DNA of 64,000 nt from Bacteroidota bacterium (GCA_009773455.1 WSXU01000001.1:250073-314072), one strand, 5' to 3'. Positions 27,240-36,158 are shown, numbered from the stretch's first letter. Numbers and translations are program-made. The notes: generated from the letters alone by a model not told the origin.

Positions 27240-27256
27240 TGTTTAATTATTCAACA
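27240..27256. promoter_or_regulatory. Palindrome TGTTTA-N5-TCAACA, candidate activator site 2
   Basis: Same form as the site at 27151-27167 with one mismatch between half-sites. Located about 90 bp upstream of the sigma-54 promoter. Could instead bind a Crp/Fnr protein, since the half-sites are of that general type. Confidence 0.5.
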
Positions 27257-27329
27257 CTACTTATGTTTACAATTTAATCATACGTTTTGTATAATTCTGT
27301 ATTTCAGCTGTTTATAACCACATTTTTCT

Positions 27330-27346
27330 TTGGCACTGTAATTGCC
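27330..27346 (+). promoter_or_regulatory. Sigma-54 promoter (-24/-12)
   Basis: TTGGCACTGTAATTGCC carries the invariant GG and GC with exactly 10 bp between them and matches the consensus TGGCAC-N5-TTGC at every key base. The start codon of the first operon gene is 34 bp downstream. The NtrC-type activator encoded at 33924 in the same cluster fits this promoter. Confidence 0.85.
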
Positions 27347-27380
27347 CTCCTGCCAATGAATCATTGAAATACCTGAAATC

Positions 27381-29075
27381 ATGAAAACAACCATCTCATT
27401 TATCGTCGGCTTACTGCTGATGATTGCAGTAACAGATGTACGCAGTGAAAAAGCCGTGAGCAACAATACAGCCGCTCAGCAGGGCAATATATCCATTACC
27501 TGCACGCCTGCACTTTACCAACTTGCATCCGGATGGGCCACGGAATACACCGGCCTTCATCCTGATGTCAATATCAGCGTGATAAAATCCACTGATATCG
27601 ATGCTGAACTGAAAACAGCCGGGACTTCGGGCATTTTTATGGATTTTTCCGGTTCAGCTGCGGATGATCAGGCTTTCCGTTCGATGGTAGTCGGTCGGAA
27701 CATAATCGTTCCTGTCATGAATCAGCAGAACCCATATAAAGAAAGGTTGCTGCAGAAGGGTGTTTCACCTGAGATGTTTGCCGGAATTTTCAGCCATCCC
27801 GACAAACAGCAATGGGGTACGTTTACGGCTGAGGGACAAGCCCTGCCAATGCATATTTATATCATCAATGATGAAGCGACCAAGGCCGGTGTGGCAAAAT
27901 TTCTGAAATCTTCACGGATTCCTGAAGAAGGAATAACTTTCGGTGACAAAGCGGTCATCCTGGAAGCCATACAAAAAGATCCCCTTGCCATCGGATTTTG
28001 CAATGTTACCGACATTGTATCCGGTGAAAACCAGGATCTCGTTGCGAATCTCAGTCTTTTGCCCATCGACAGGAACGGGAATGGTAACCTTGATTACATG
28101 GAGGATATCTATGGCGACCTGAACCACTTAATGCGGGGAGTATGGATCGGAAAATATCCGGGCGCCCTGTACGAAAACATCTATGCCATCAGCAGTGCCC
28201 GGACATCGGACGATGCAGAAACAGCCTTCCTGAAATGGATGATTACCGGAGGTCAGAAAAATCTGAAGCCCAAAGGATACTGCGATCTGGTCAATACAGA
28301 GATCCGGTCGCAACTTGACAGGATAGATGAAGCTTCCATCATCGTCCCCCCGGCCCAGACCGGAAAAACCGGTGCCGGTCTGGTACTGACCCTGCTCCTG
28401 CTTGCTGCGGCTGCAGTGATCATCTCAGGCATTGTATTAAGCCGCCTTTTTTACAGAAAGGGCACCACCTTGATTCCTGCCATTCCTGTTAAAGTATTTG
28501 ACGAAAACTCATTCAATGTCCCCAAAGGGCTCTGGTTTGATAAAAACCATACCTGGGCTTTTATGGAAAGCGACGGGAAAGTGAAAATCGGGATCGATGA
28601 TTTTATTCAGCACATTACAGGCCCCATTACCCGGGTTGAAATGAAGAACCCCGGCGAAAAGATAAAAAAGGGTGAACTGTTGCTTTCAATTGTCCAGTCA
28701 GGGAAACAACTGAACATGTATGCCCCGGTTTCAGGAACAATCCTGAAGCAGAATGAAACCCTGAACAGAATGTCATCGGGCATGAACGACGCCCCGTTTA
28801 CTAATGGCTGGGTTTATATGGTTGAACCTTCCAACTGGTACAGGGACATCCAGGTGCTTGAAATGGCCGAACGCTACGAAAGGTTCCTGAGAACCGAATT
28901 TTTGCGGGTAAAGGATTTTCTGGCCGCCACACTTAAACCTGAGAGCCCTGAATATGCCCATGTCGTACTACAGGATGGCGGACAACTCATGGATGGTGTG
29001 TTGTCGGGGTTCGGTCCGGAAGTATGGGAAGATTTTCAGACCATATTCCTTGACAACGCAGGAAAGAAACATTGA
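27381..29075 (+). CDS. PstS-like periplasmic binding domain fused through a TM helix to a GcvH/lipoyl-like domain
   Basis: A 564-residue fusion. Signal peptide at residues 1-22, then a type 2 periplasmic-binding fold (about 35-320) with ISITCTPALYQLASGWATEY and the KDPLAIGFCNV block seen in phosphate-binding-type proteins. One membrane helix lies at about 331-354. The C-terminal part (about 375-490) looks like glycine-cleavage H protein: WFDKNHTWAFMES, IGIDDFIQHITG, then SGKQLNMYAPVSGTIL. Lys442 is in the place of the lipoylated Lys, although one residue closer to the YAPVSG loop than in classical GcvH. By topology the binding domain is outside and the lipoyl-like domain inside. It is the first gene of the sigma-54 operon. 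Ligand and acyl carrier role are not known. Confidence 0.85.
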   Translation: MKTTISFIVGLLLMIAVTDVRSEKAVSNNTAAQQGNISITCTPALYQLASGWATEYTGLHPDVNISVIKSTDIDAELKTAGTSGIFMDFSGSAADDQAFRSMVVGRNIIVPVMNQQNPYKERLLQKGVSPEMFAGIFSHPDKQQWGTFTAEGQALPMHIYIINDEATKAGVAKFLKSSRIPEEGITFGDKAVILEAIQKDPLAIGFCNVTDIVSGENQDLVANLSLLPIDRNGNGNLDYMEDIYGDLNHLMRGVWIGKYPGALYENIYAISSARTSDDAETAFLKWMITGGQKNLKPKGYCDLVNTEIRSQLDRIDEASIIVPPAQTGKTGAGLVLTLLLLAAAAVIISGIVLSRLFYRKGTTLIPAIPVKVFDENSFNVPKGLWFDKNHTWAFMESDGKVKIGIDDFIQHITGPITRVEMKNPGEKIKKGELLLSIVQSGKQLNMYAPVSGTILKQNETLNRMSSGMNDAPFTNGWVYMVEPSNWYRDIQVLEMAERYERFLRTEFLRVKDFLAATLKPESPEYAHVVLQDGGQLMDGVLSGFGPEVWEDFQTIFLDNAGKKH

Positions 29076-29115
29076 TTGTAATCAGCAGAACCAAGTTCAG
29101 ACTAAAAACCGGGAA

Positions 29116-29985
29116 ATGGACCTACATCGTCGTGATTTTCTGAAAGTAATGTGCGCAACAGGGCTTACACTCGCAACGGGGACAGCGCTGAATGCCACAC
29201 CAAAGAATAAATATACACCCGAGTTTCATGGCATATTGTACGATTCGGTCAGATGCAAAGGATGCCGGGGTTGTGAATATGACTGTGCCGATGCCAATGG
29301 TTTGCCTGAACCTGAACCGACCAAAAAAATCAGGGGGCTCAGAAAAACCGATGAAAATCACCGGACCGTTGTCAATGAACACAAAACATCGAAAGGCCTG
29401 GTTTACGTCAAAATGCAGTGTATGCACTGCAACGAACCGGCCTGTACTGCCGCCTGCCTAACGCAGGCCATGAGCAAAACCAAAGAAGGGCCGGTGATCT
29501 GGAGAGGCGATAAATGCATGGGATGCCGCTATTGCATGGTCTCCTGTCCTTTCGATATGCCGAAATTTGAATATCACAGCCCGAATCCGAAAATCCAGAA
29601 GTGTACCATGTGCTACGACACCCGGGTACTGAAGGGAGAACTGCCTGCCTGTGTCGAAAACTGCCCCAACGAAGCTTTAATGTTCGGTACACGCCGTGAA
29701 CTTATCAGTGAGGCCAGGCGACGGATATACGAAAAACCGGGCGAATATGTTGAGCAAATCTATGGGGAACATGAAGCCGGCGGATCCGGCTGGCTCTATC
29801 TCTCACCCGTGCCGTTCGAAGAACTGGGCATGAATACTTCGCTTCAGAACGCTTCCTACCCGGCACTTACCAAAGGATTCCTGTATAGTGTCCCGTCAGT
29901 ATTTGTGCTTGTACCTGCACTCCTTCTGGGCATTCAGCAGGCAACCAAAAAAAATCACCCCAACGACGACAGTGATGATGAATAG
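29116..29985 (+). CDS. HybA-like four-cluster ferredoxin subunit, Tat-exported
   Basis: A 289-residue protein. I chose ATG 29116 because it gives a twin-arginine signal (HRRDFLKVMCATGL) directly at the N-terminus. Four [4Fe-4S] Cys sets are seen: C47-C50-C53-C57, C102-C105-C110-C114, C134-C137-C140-C144 and C163-C166-C179-C183, the arrangement of HybA/DmsB-type electron-transfer subunits. A C-terminal membrane helix (about 254-273), also present in HybA, would anchor it to the periplasmic face. It follows the PBP-lipoyl gene by 40 bp and overlaps the start of the HybB-like gene. No hydrogenase or molybdopterin subunit is encoded nearby, so its electron donor is unknown. Confidence 0.92.
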   Translation: MDLHRRDFLKVMCATGLTLATGTALNATPKNKYTPEFHGILYDSVRCKGCRGCEYDCADANGLPEPEPTKKIRGLRKTDENHRTVVNEHKTSKGLVYVKMQCMHCNEPACTAACLTQAMSKTKEGPVIWRGDKCMGCRYCMVSCPFDMPKFEYHSPNPKIQKCTMCYDTRVLKGELPACVENCPNEALMFGTRRELISEARRRIYEKPGEYVEQIYGEHEAGGSGWLYLSPVPFEELGMNTSLQNASYPALTKGFLYSVPSVFVLVPALLLGIQQATKKNHPNDDSDDE

Positions 29986-31207
29986 CCAGACAGCCATTGC
30001 GGCCGATAACGACGGTAAATCCACCTGGAAATTCCTGCTCAGGGAATTAAAACCCAAAGGCAGGTGGCTAACCCCATTTAACATAATCTCGATACCCATT
30101 ATATTATTCGGCATCGCACTGATTGTAATCCGTTTCTGGAAAGGGATCGGCGCCATCACCAACCTTTCACAGGAGATTCCGTGGGGGTTGTGGATAGGTT
30201 TTGATGTGGTTACCGGCGTGGCATTTGCCGGCGGGGCCTATGTGATCACCTTTATGGTCTATATCCTGAACATGCGGCAGTATCATTCCATTGTGAGGGT
30301 TACGGTGCTGAACGGATTTCTCGCATACCTCTTCTATGCCGGTGCATTGCTCCTCGACCTCGGACGACCCTGGAATGTCATCAACCCGATCATCGGAAAC
30401 AATTTCGGCGTAAGTTCGGTGCTGTTCCTTGTTGCCTGGCATTTCCTGCTTTACATGATTGCCCAGTTGATTGAATTCTCACCGGCCATTGCCGAATGGC
30501 TCGGCGCCAGAAGGGCCCGCAAAATTCTGTCGGCCATGACTCTGGGTGCGGTCATTTTCGGGATTACCCTGTCGATGCTGCATCAATCGGGACTGGGTGC
30601 ACTGTACCTTATGGCAAAGGATAAAATTCACCCACTCTGGTATTCCGAGTTTATCCCCATCATGTTTTTTGTTTCCAGCATTTTTGCCGGACTTTCGATG
30701 GTGATCTTCGAAGGATCCATAAGTCACCGGGTCTTTTTCAGCCAGATCAGCGAAAAAAACCACCATAAACAACGCGGAATCGTACTCGGGCTTTCCAAAA
30801 TATGTACCGGATCCATGTTTGTCTATTTCTTTCTTCAACTGCTGGTCTTTATTCATGGTAAACGCTGGGACCTGATCAACACACCGATGGGTTACTGGTA
30901 TCTGCTCGAGATGCTGGGCTTTGTACTGCTGCCGATGACACTTTTCTTCTACAGCTACAGGTCAGGCAATATCATGCTGATCAGGGTTGCAGCCATCCTG
31001 ACCATGGTTGGCGTTGTTCTCAACAGGTTGAATGTGACCATCATCGGATTCAGATGGGATATGGCTGTGCATTATGTTCCCTCCTGGATGGAAATCGTGG
31101 TTACCCTGACCGTTTTGTTTACCGAACTCTGGATCTTCAGATGGGTAATCAACCGTTTACCGGTGCTCAGAGACTCTCCTGCCTGGGTAAAGGAAGAAAA
31201 CAATTAA
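29975..31207 (+). CDS. HybB/NrfD-family integral membrane quinone-interacting subunit
   Basis: A protein of about 410 residues with some ten membrane helices. Typical features are EIPWGLWIGFDVVTGVAFAGGAYV, LLLDLGRPWNVINP and the SMLHQSGLGALYLMAKDK segment, all close to the HybB subunit of hydrogenase 2-type complexes. The family passes electrons between a periplasmic ferredoxin subunit and the quinone pool. Two adjacent ATGs (29975 and 29978) overlap the end of the HybA-like gene by about 10 bp, which indicates translational coupling. Together the two genes form a HybAB-like module without catalytic subunits. Confidence 0.9.
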   Translation: MMNSQTAIAADNDGKSTWKFLLRELKPKGRWLTPFNIISIPIILFGIALIVIRFWKGIGAITNLSQEIPWGLWIGFDVVTGVAFAGGAYVITFMVYILNMRQYHSIVRVTVLNGFLAYLFYAGALLLDLGRPWNVINPIIGNNFGVSSVLFLVAWHFLLYMIAQLIEFSPAIAEWLGARRARKILSAMTLGAVIFGITLSMLHQSGLGALYLMAKDKIHPLWYSEFIPIMFFVSSIFAGLSMVIFEGSISHRVFFSQISEKNHHKQRGIVLGLSKICTGSMFVYFFLQLLVFIHGKRWDLINTPMGYWYLLEMLGFVLLPMTLFFYSYRSGNIMLIRVAAILTMVGVVLNRLNVTIIGFRWDMAVHYVPSWMEIVVTLTVLFTELWIFRWVINRLPVLRDSPAWVKEENN

Positions 31208-31243
31208 TTTTTGTGACCACTGATCACCTGAAAAAACAAAAAA

Positions 31244-31963
31244 ATGGACGGATTCAGCTATAACAACATCTTCGATACCAAAGGGATCGAATACCTTGTC
31301 ATCATTGCGTTCCTGCTGCTGCTCATCCCCTTCTGGCTGCTGCTGAACAGGAAACTAAAATTCAGGGAACATTTCAGCCGGATGTTGGGTGCCCTCACCT
31401 CCAACGTACTGAGGATTCCACAGGGGATATTTTACAGCAGCAACCACACCTGGACGTTTATGGAAAAATCGGGGATCGCCAGGATAGGGCTTGATGACCT
31501 GCTGGTGCACATTACAGGCGGGGTAAAAATACATCACCTGCGGAATGAGGAAGAAATGGTCAGAAAAGGCGACCTGATCGCCAAAATTGAAGGGAATGGA
31601 AAATCACTCCTCATTTATTCGCCGGTTTCAGGAAAAATACTGAAGCAAAACACTGAACTGAATACAAATGCTGAACTGCTGACCAGTGATCCTTATGGAA
31701 AAGGCTGGATTTACAACATTAAACCTTCCGACTGGATCGGTGAAATCCCTTCATTCTACCTTTCATCGGATGCCACCAGCTGGCAAAAGCGTGAGCTGGA
31801 CAGATACAGGGACTTTCTGGCCACCAACATCAGCAGATATCTGCCCGGTTCACCGCTGACGGTGCTGCAGGATGGAGGTGAACTGATCAATGGCTCCCTG
31901 TCGGAGTTGCCTGAAGGGATGTGGAACGATTTTCAGAAAGAATTCATGGAACTCCGTGAATGA
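31244..31963 (+). CDS. Membrane-anchored GcvH/lipoyl-like protein
   Basis: A 239-residue protein with one N-terminal membrane helix (about residues 16-35) and a GcvH-like domain (about 58-170). It shares its blocks with the C-terminal half of the product of 27381: SSNHTWTFMEKSG, IGLDDLLVHITGG, GNGKSLLIYSPVSGKIL and, near the end, VLQDGGELINGSL. Lys120 occupies the lipoyl-lysine place. There is no periplasmic-binding domain. The positive residues after the helix put the domain in the cytoplasm. It follows the HybB-like gene by 36 bp. The two paralogous lipoyl-like domains in one operon suggest a thiol or acyl relay at the inner side of the complex; this is inference. Confidence 0.84.
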   Translation: MDGFSYNNIFDTKGIEYLVIIAFLLLLIPFWLLLNRKLKFREHFSRMLGALTSNVLRIPQGIFYSSNHTWTFMEKSGIARIGLDDLLVHITGGVKIHHLRNEEEMVRKGDLIAKIEGNGKSLLIYSPVSGKILKQNTELNTNAELLTSDPYGKGWIYNIKPSDWIGEIPSFYLSSDATSWQKRELDRYRDFLATNISRYLPGSPLTVLQDGGELINGSLSELPEGMWNDFQKEFMELRE

Positions 31964-31982
31964 TAAATAATCCGGTTTGCTG

Positions 31983-32022
31983 CTTGTAATTTCAGTCAAT
32001 CATCAGCCTTCAGAATTACAAG
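31983..32022. other. Inverted repeat between the electron-transfer operon and the kinase gene
   Basis: CTTGTAATT at 31983-31991 and AATTACAAG at 32014-32022 form a 9-bp stem with a 22-nt loop, 20 bp after the last operon gene. It may be a weak terminator or processing site; no T run follows. Confidence 0.35.
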
Positions 32023-32240
32023 CCTGATGGTCATCCGGATACACCGGATCGGGGTTGAAAATTAAACTGATTTCATGACGGCTGTTCCAGTTTATTCCGG
32101 CAGATTTGCCTTGCGGCACATCTGCTTTTTCAGTGATAAACGGGATAAATAATAATCGGAAACATCTGTGGGTTTTTATTAAATTGCAGTGCACTATACC
32201 AACCGGAAATTATTGCTGAACAGGACTTAAAACCGGACCC

Positions 32241-33911
32241 ATGACCAGACAACCTGAACCCGAGAACAAGAGAAGAACAGCTTTCACATTTCTGGGGAAA
32301 TATCTGAAATTCGGCCGTTCAATTTATGGCAGGGTGGTGCTGATCATTACCCTGCTTTCCGTTTTTCTGTTTGTATCCTTCGGCATCATATTCAAGTCGG
32401 TTTATCAGCAATACCTGAATACAGTTATCCTTCAGAGTGGTAACAACGTCGGCTCTCTGGTCGAAGGGGCCCTGTACCATTCCATGATGGAAAACGACGA
32501 AGGTGCACTGCAGTCTACACTTGATGTGATCCACACCCTCCCCGGCATAGAGGATGTGAATATGTACGATGTCAACGACAGCCTGGTTTATTCATCCTTT
32601 TCTTCTGACACCGGCGCGAGCATCAATCCTGACTGCAAAAGCTGCCACAGTGATATTGCCACCATGTTTCCGAAAAAAGAGAAGTCTTATAAAATTATTA
32701 CGGCGAACAGTCAATGTAAAATGAACAGGGGCGATCATGGACAAAGGCACCTGCTGATCAGATCGCCGATTCTTAATTCCAAATCCTGTTACGAAAGTTC
32801 CTGCCACGCGCACAATGCAAAGGAAGAAATCCTCGGTTCGCTTGTGATCAAGGTTCCCCTGAAAGATTTTGATGCAGCCGTCGAAAAATCCTCGATGGAA
32901 TTTTATATGCTGGCCATCCTGACTACCCTTTTACTTGCCTCCTTCCTGATCCTGTTTACGCGCAGGGAGATAAAAAATCCGCTGCATGAACTGATCAAGG
33001 CCAGTGTGGCCGTTTCGAACGGGGATACCAATACCCGGATGCAGATCAAAGAGAATCAGCTTGACGATATGAGGATGGTGTCTGTTGCTTTTAACGAAAT
33101 GCTTGACAACCTGCAGGTTGCCACAACTGAACTCGAAAACTGGTCGCAACAGCTGGAATACAAGGTGCAGAAAAAATCAGAGGAACTCGGTGCTGCCCAG
33201 AATGAACTGATGCACATCGAAAGGCTGGCCTCACTGGGGAAATTATCATCTTCAGTGGCACACGAAATCAACAATCCCCTCTCGGGTATCCTGGTGTATA
33301 CAAAACTGGTTCATAAACTCTTAAGCAATCCCGAGCTAACTGACGAAAAGAAAGAACTGATGCTCAAACAATTAAAGCTGATCGAAGCTGAAACAAAGCG
33401 GTGCGGCGATATTGTAAAGGGGCTTCTTGACTTTTCGAAGAAAGACCAGGAAGATTTTGAGCCACTGCATCTTCATGTGATTCTGCTTGAAACGTATGAG
33501 CTGATGTCGCATCCCATCAAAATTGCAAATTCTGCGTTTACCACTGACCTGAAAGCAAAAAACGACCTGGTATACTGCAGTCCCAACCAGATCAAGCAGG
33601 CCTGTGTGGCCATCCTTGTCAATTCAAAGGAAGCCATCAGCGAAAACGGAGAAATCAGCATCAGTACCTCGAATCCTGACGAAGACTCGGTAAAAATTGA
33701 AATTTCAGACAACGGAATAGGAATAGCTGCAGAGGATATCCCGCACATCTTTGAACCTTTTTTCTCAACAAAACAGGAAGCCCGCGGTATCGGGCTGGGA
33801 TTGCCCATTGCCCATGGCATCATTCAGAGCCACAAAGGCAAAATACAGGTTAAATCAGAGCCCGGCCAGGGAACGACAATTTCGATTATTTTGCCCGTAA
33901 TCAGAACTTAA
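32241..33911 (+). CDS. Sensor histidine kinase with haem c motifs in the periplasmic domain
   Basis: A 556-residue kinase. Membrane helices at about 33-52 and 222-240 enclose a periplasmic sensor. That sensor holds CKSCH (C132-C135-H136), a canonical haem c site, and CYESSCH (C183-C188-H189), a CX4CH variant. HAMP follows at about 241-295, then a coiled coil, the HisKA box SSVAHEINNPLSG with His341, and a HATPase domain with NSKEAIS, DNGIGIA and GIGLGLPIAHGI. Haem-bearing sensors of this kind respond to redox state or gases. The downstream NtrC-type gene (12 bp away) is its cognate regulator by context. Haem attachment is predicted from motifs only. Confidence 0.9.
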   Translation: MTRQPEPENKRRTAFTFLGKYLKFGRSIYGRVVLIITLLSVFLFVSFGIIFKSVYQQYLNTVILQSGNNVGSLVEGALYHSMMENDEGALQSTLDVIHTLPGIEDVNMYDVNDSLVYSSFSSDTGASINPDCKSCHSDIATMFPKKEKSYKIITANSQCKMNRGDHGQRHLLIRSPILNSKSCYESSCHAHNAKEEILGSLVIKVPLKDFDAAVEKSSMEFYMLAILTTLLLASFLILFTRREIKNPLHELIKASVAVSNGDTNTRMQIKENQLDDMRMVSVAFNEMLDNLQVATTELENWSQQLEYKVQKKSEELGAAQNELMHIERLASLGKLSSSVAHEINNPLSGILVYTKLVHKLLSNPELTDEKKELMLKQLKLIEAETKRCGDIVKGLLDFSKKDQEDFEPLHLHVILLETYELMSHPIKIANSAFTTDLKAKNDLVYCSPNQIKQACVAILVNSKEAISENGEISISTSNPDEDSVKIEISDNGIGIAAEDIPHIFEPFFSTKQEARGIGLGLPIAHGIIQSHKGKIQVKSEPGQGTTISIILPVIRT

Positions 33912-33923
33912 GCCGAATCAGGT

Positions 33924-35264
33924 ATGGAAAAGAAGATATCAATACTGGTGGTAGATGATGAAGAATCGGTCAGGGATTCTTTAAACCTCTGGTTTACAGA
34001 GGATGGATATCGTGTGGCCTGTGCCGAAGATGCGAAGAAGGCATTGTCGATGCTTGAGTCCGAAACATACAATATCATTCTTGCTGACCTGAAAATGCCG
34101 GGCATGGATGGGCTGGAAATGCTCAGGAGAATCAAGGCACTCGATAAGGATTCAATCGTTATCGTCATGACGGCTTTTGCATCGGTTGATACGGCTGTGA
34201 AGGCACTGAAAGACGGTGCTTACGATTATGTAACCAAACCTTTCGACCCCGATGACCTGTCACATCTGATCCGAAATGCCACCATGCAGATTTCCCTCTC
34301 ACAGGAAAATGAAATCCTGAAGAAACGGGTTGATTCGCTGGCGAGTGTTGAAGACCTGATTGGCAAGAGCGAAGCCATCAGAAAAGTGCTCCGCGAAGTT
34401 GAGAGTGTAGCCCCGACCAATTCATCGGTTATCATAACCGGCGAAAGTGGTACCGGCAAGGAGCTCATTGCCAGGGCTATCCATGCAAATTCACTCAGGA
34501 AATTCTATCCCCTGGTTAGTGTTCATTGTGGTGCCCTTACAGAAAGTCTGCTTGAAAGCGAATTGTTTGGCCATGAAAAAGGAGCCTTTACAGGGGCATT
34601 GTACAACCGCAAAGGCAGGTTCGAAATGGCCGACTGCGGGACCATATTCCTTGATGAGATTGCCACCATTTCGACAAAGATGCAGATCGAATTGCTCCGG
34701 GTGCTTGAAACAAAACAATTCATCCGCGTAGGCGGGAACAAGGAGATTACTTCCGATTTCAGGGTGATCTGCGCTACCAACAGGGACCTGAAAAGCATGG
34801 TAGAAAAAGGGGCCTTCAGGGAAGATCTCTATTACAGACTGAATGTCATGAATATCCATATCCCGCCATTGCGCGAAAGAACAGAAGATATCCCGCTGCT
34901 GGTCGATTATTTTATCCGAAAGTACTGCACATCCATGAACAAGCCGCTCATCACCATAGAAACGGCAGCCCTGAAACGATTGCTTGACTACCCCTTTCCC
35001 GGCAACATCAGGGAGCTCGAAAATATGATTGAACGGTCGATCGTGGTGGGTAACGGCAAAAAAATCCTTCTCCGTGACCTGCCATTGGGTAAAGAAGTCA
35101 TTGACAGTTCCGTGGAGAGCCTTGATGATTTTGAAAAAGCCTTTATCCTGCAGATTCTCAATAAATACAGCTGGAATATATCACGCACTGCCCAGGCACT
35201 GAAAGTGGACCGGGTCACCCTGTACAACAAAATCAGGAAATACGGTCTCAAGGGTGCTGAATAG
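33924..35264 (+). CDS. NtrC-family sigma-54-dependent response regulator
   Basis: A 446-residue regulator. The receiver domain (about 5-120) has the acidic pair D11-D12, phospho-acceptor D55 in ILADLKMPGMDG and the KPF lysine near 106. The AAA+ domain has Walker A GESGTGKE at 173-180 and the ELFGHEKGAFTGA loop that contacts sigma-54, plus GTIFLDEI. The C-terminal Fis-type helix-turn-helix ends the protein (SRTAQALKVDRVTLYNKIRKYGL). It lies 12 bp after the haem kinase gene. The best target in the window is the sigma-54 promoter at 27330-27346 with its two upstream palindromes, so the cluster seems to control itself. Confidence 0.95.
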   Translation: MEKKISILVVDDEESVRDSLNLWFTEDGYRVACAEDAKKALSMLESETYNIILADLKMPGMDGLEMLRRIKALDKDSIVIVMTAFASVDTAVKALKDGAYDYVTKPFDPDDLSHLIRNATMQISLSQENEILKKRVDSLASVEDLIGKSEAIRKVLREVESVAPTNSSVIITGESGTGKELIARAIHANSLRKFYPLVSVHCGALTESLLESELFGHEKGAFTGALYNRKGRFEMADCGTIFLDEIATISTKMQIELLRVLETKQFIRVGGNKEITSDFRVICATNRDLKSMVEKGAFREDLYYRLNVMNIHIPPLRERTEDIPLLVDYFIRKYCTSMNKPLITIETAALKRLLDYPFPGNIRELENMIERSIVVGNGKKILLRDLPLGKEVIDSSVESLDDFEKAFILQILNKYSWNISRTAQALKVDRVTLYNKIRKYGLKGAE

Positions 35265-35321
35265 CACTCTTTTTAACTTTTCATACCTGCGGGAACTCAA
35301 CACTGACTGATATTTATTTGA

Positions 35322-35855
35322 ATGAATCCTTCATCCATTACAATAATATCATTTGGACATTTCGGAAAAAATTTTCCCGATAAGCTTGCCGATGCCGTTG
35401 GTTCAGCGTTTCATTGTTCCGTTCATTTAAAGGAGGCCCACCTTGACCTGAGTGAATTTTATGATGCCGGACGGAGACAATACAACGGAGATAAACTCCT
35501 GAGAGAGGTCGATTCTATGAAGCCGGAAGGTTCAGGTAAAATCATCGGGCTTTTTAACGTTGATCTCTTTATCCCGATTCTGACTTTTATATACGGACAG
35601 GCGCAACTGGGCGGAAGGTCAGCCATAGCCTCCTTTTACAGGCTGAGTAACGAGCGTTATGGTATGGCTGCAGACGATCAGAAACTGCGGGAACGCCTGA
35701 TTAAAGAAATAATTCATGAACTGGGCCACACCTTTGGACTGATTCACTGTACCATTTCAACCTGTGTGATGCGATCGAGCACCTATGTTGAGGATATTGA
35801 TCAGAAAGAAGCCCGTTTTTGCAATGATTGCAGAGCTTTGCTAGGCATGAAGTGA
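35322..35855 (+). CDS. Archaemetzincin-type zinc metallopeptidase
   Basis: A 177-residue protein with the archaemetzincin signature HELGHTFGLIHC (zinc ligands His132, His136, His142; catalytic Glu133), then the CVM Met-turn at residues 148-150 and a distal C167-x-x-C170, which binds a second zinc in this family. No signal peptide, so it is cytoplasmic. It lies 57 bp after the regulator gene on the same strand and may be part of the same transcript. The biological substrate of bacterial archaemetzincins is not established. Confidence 0.9.
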   Translation: MNPSSITIISFGHFGKNFPDKLADAVGSAFHCSVHLKEAHLDLSEFYDAGRRQYNGDKLLREVDSMKPEGSGKIIGLFNVDLFIPILTFIYGQAQLGGRSAIASFYRLSNERYGMAADDQKLRERLIKEIIHELGHTFGLIHCTISTCVMRSSTYVEDIDQKEARFCNDCRALLGMK

Positions 35856-36116
35856 CCTTTCTGAGGCAGGACAGATCTTATCCCGATCTATTTAGCGGTT
35901 GAAACGGGCATCTGCAGGAGTCCCCCATCTGCCTGGCTGAAGACTATACCTATAAACGGTCCCGATCAATCTGCCTCCGGATTCCAGCGATTGGTTGAAA
36001 CGATCTCCGGCCATATTTTGCTACTTTTAAACAAAAAGATGCATAAATGATCATCCGGTCGGGATTGGTTCAGTTATTTATTGAGCCTGCCATTAATCGG
36101 GATAAACAGGAATTTT

Positions 36117-36124
36117 TACCTTTG
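36117..36124 (+). promoter_or_regulatory. Probable -7 element before the deiminase gene
   Basis: TACCTTTG matches the TANNTTTG box, 35 bp before the start codon. No -33 TTG is seen at the right distance, so the call is weak. The 300-bp gap 35856-36158 holds nothing else that I recognise. Confidence 0.42.
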
Positions 36125-36158
36125 CCATGACATCGTAGTTACCCTTTAATTTACCCAT

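Noticed and set aside
29116-31207. A complete hydrogenase 2 or DMSO/polysulfide reductase operon
   Set aside because: HybA- and HybB-like subunits are present but there is no NiFe large/small subunit and no molybdopterin protein in the cluster.
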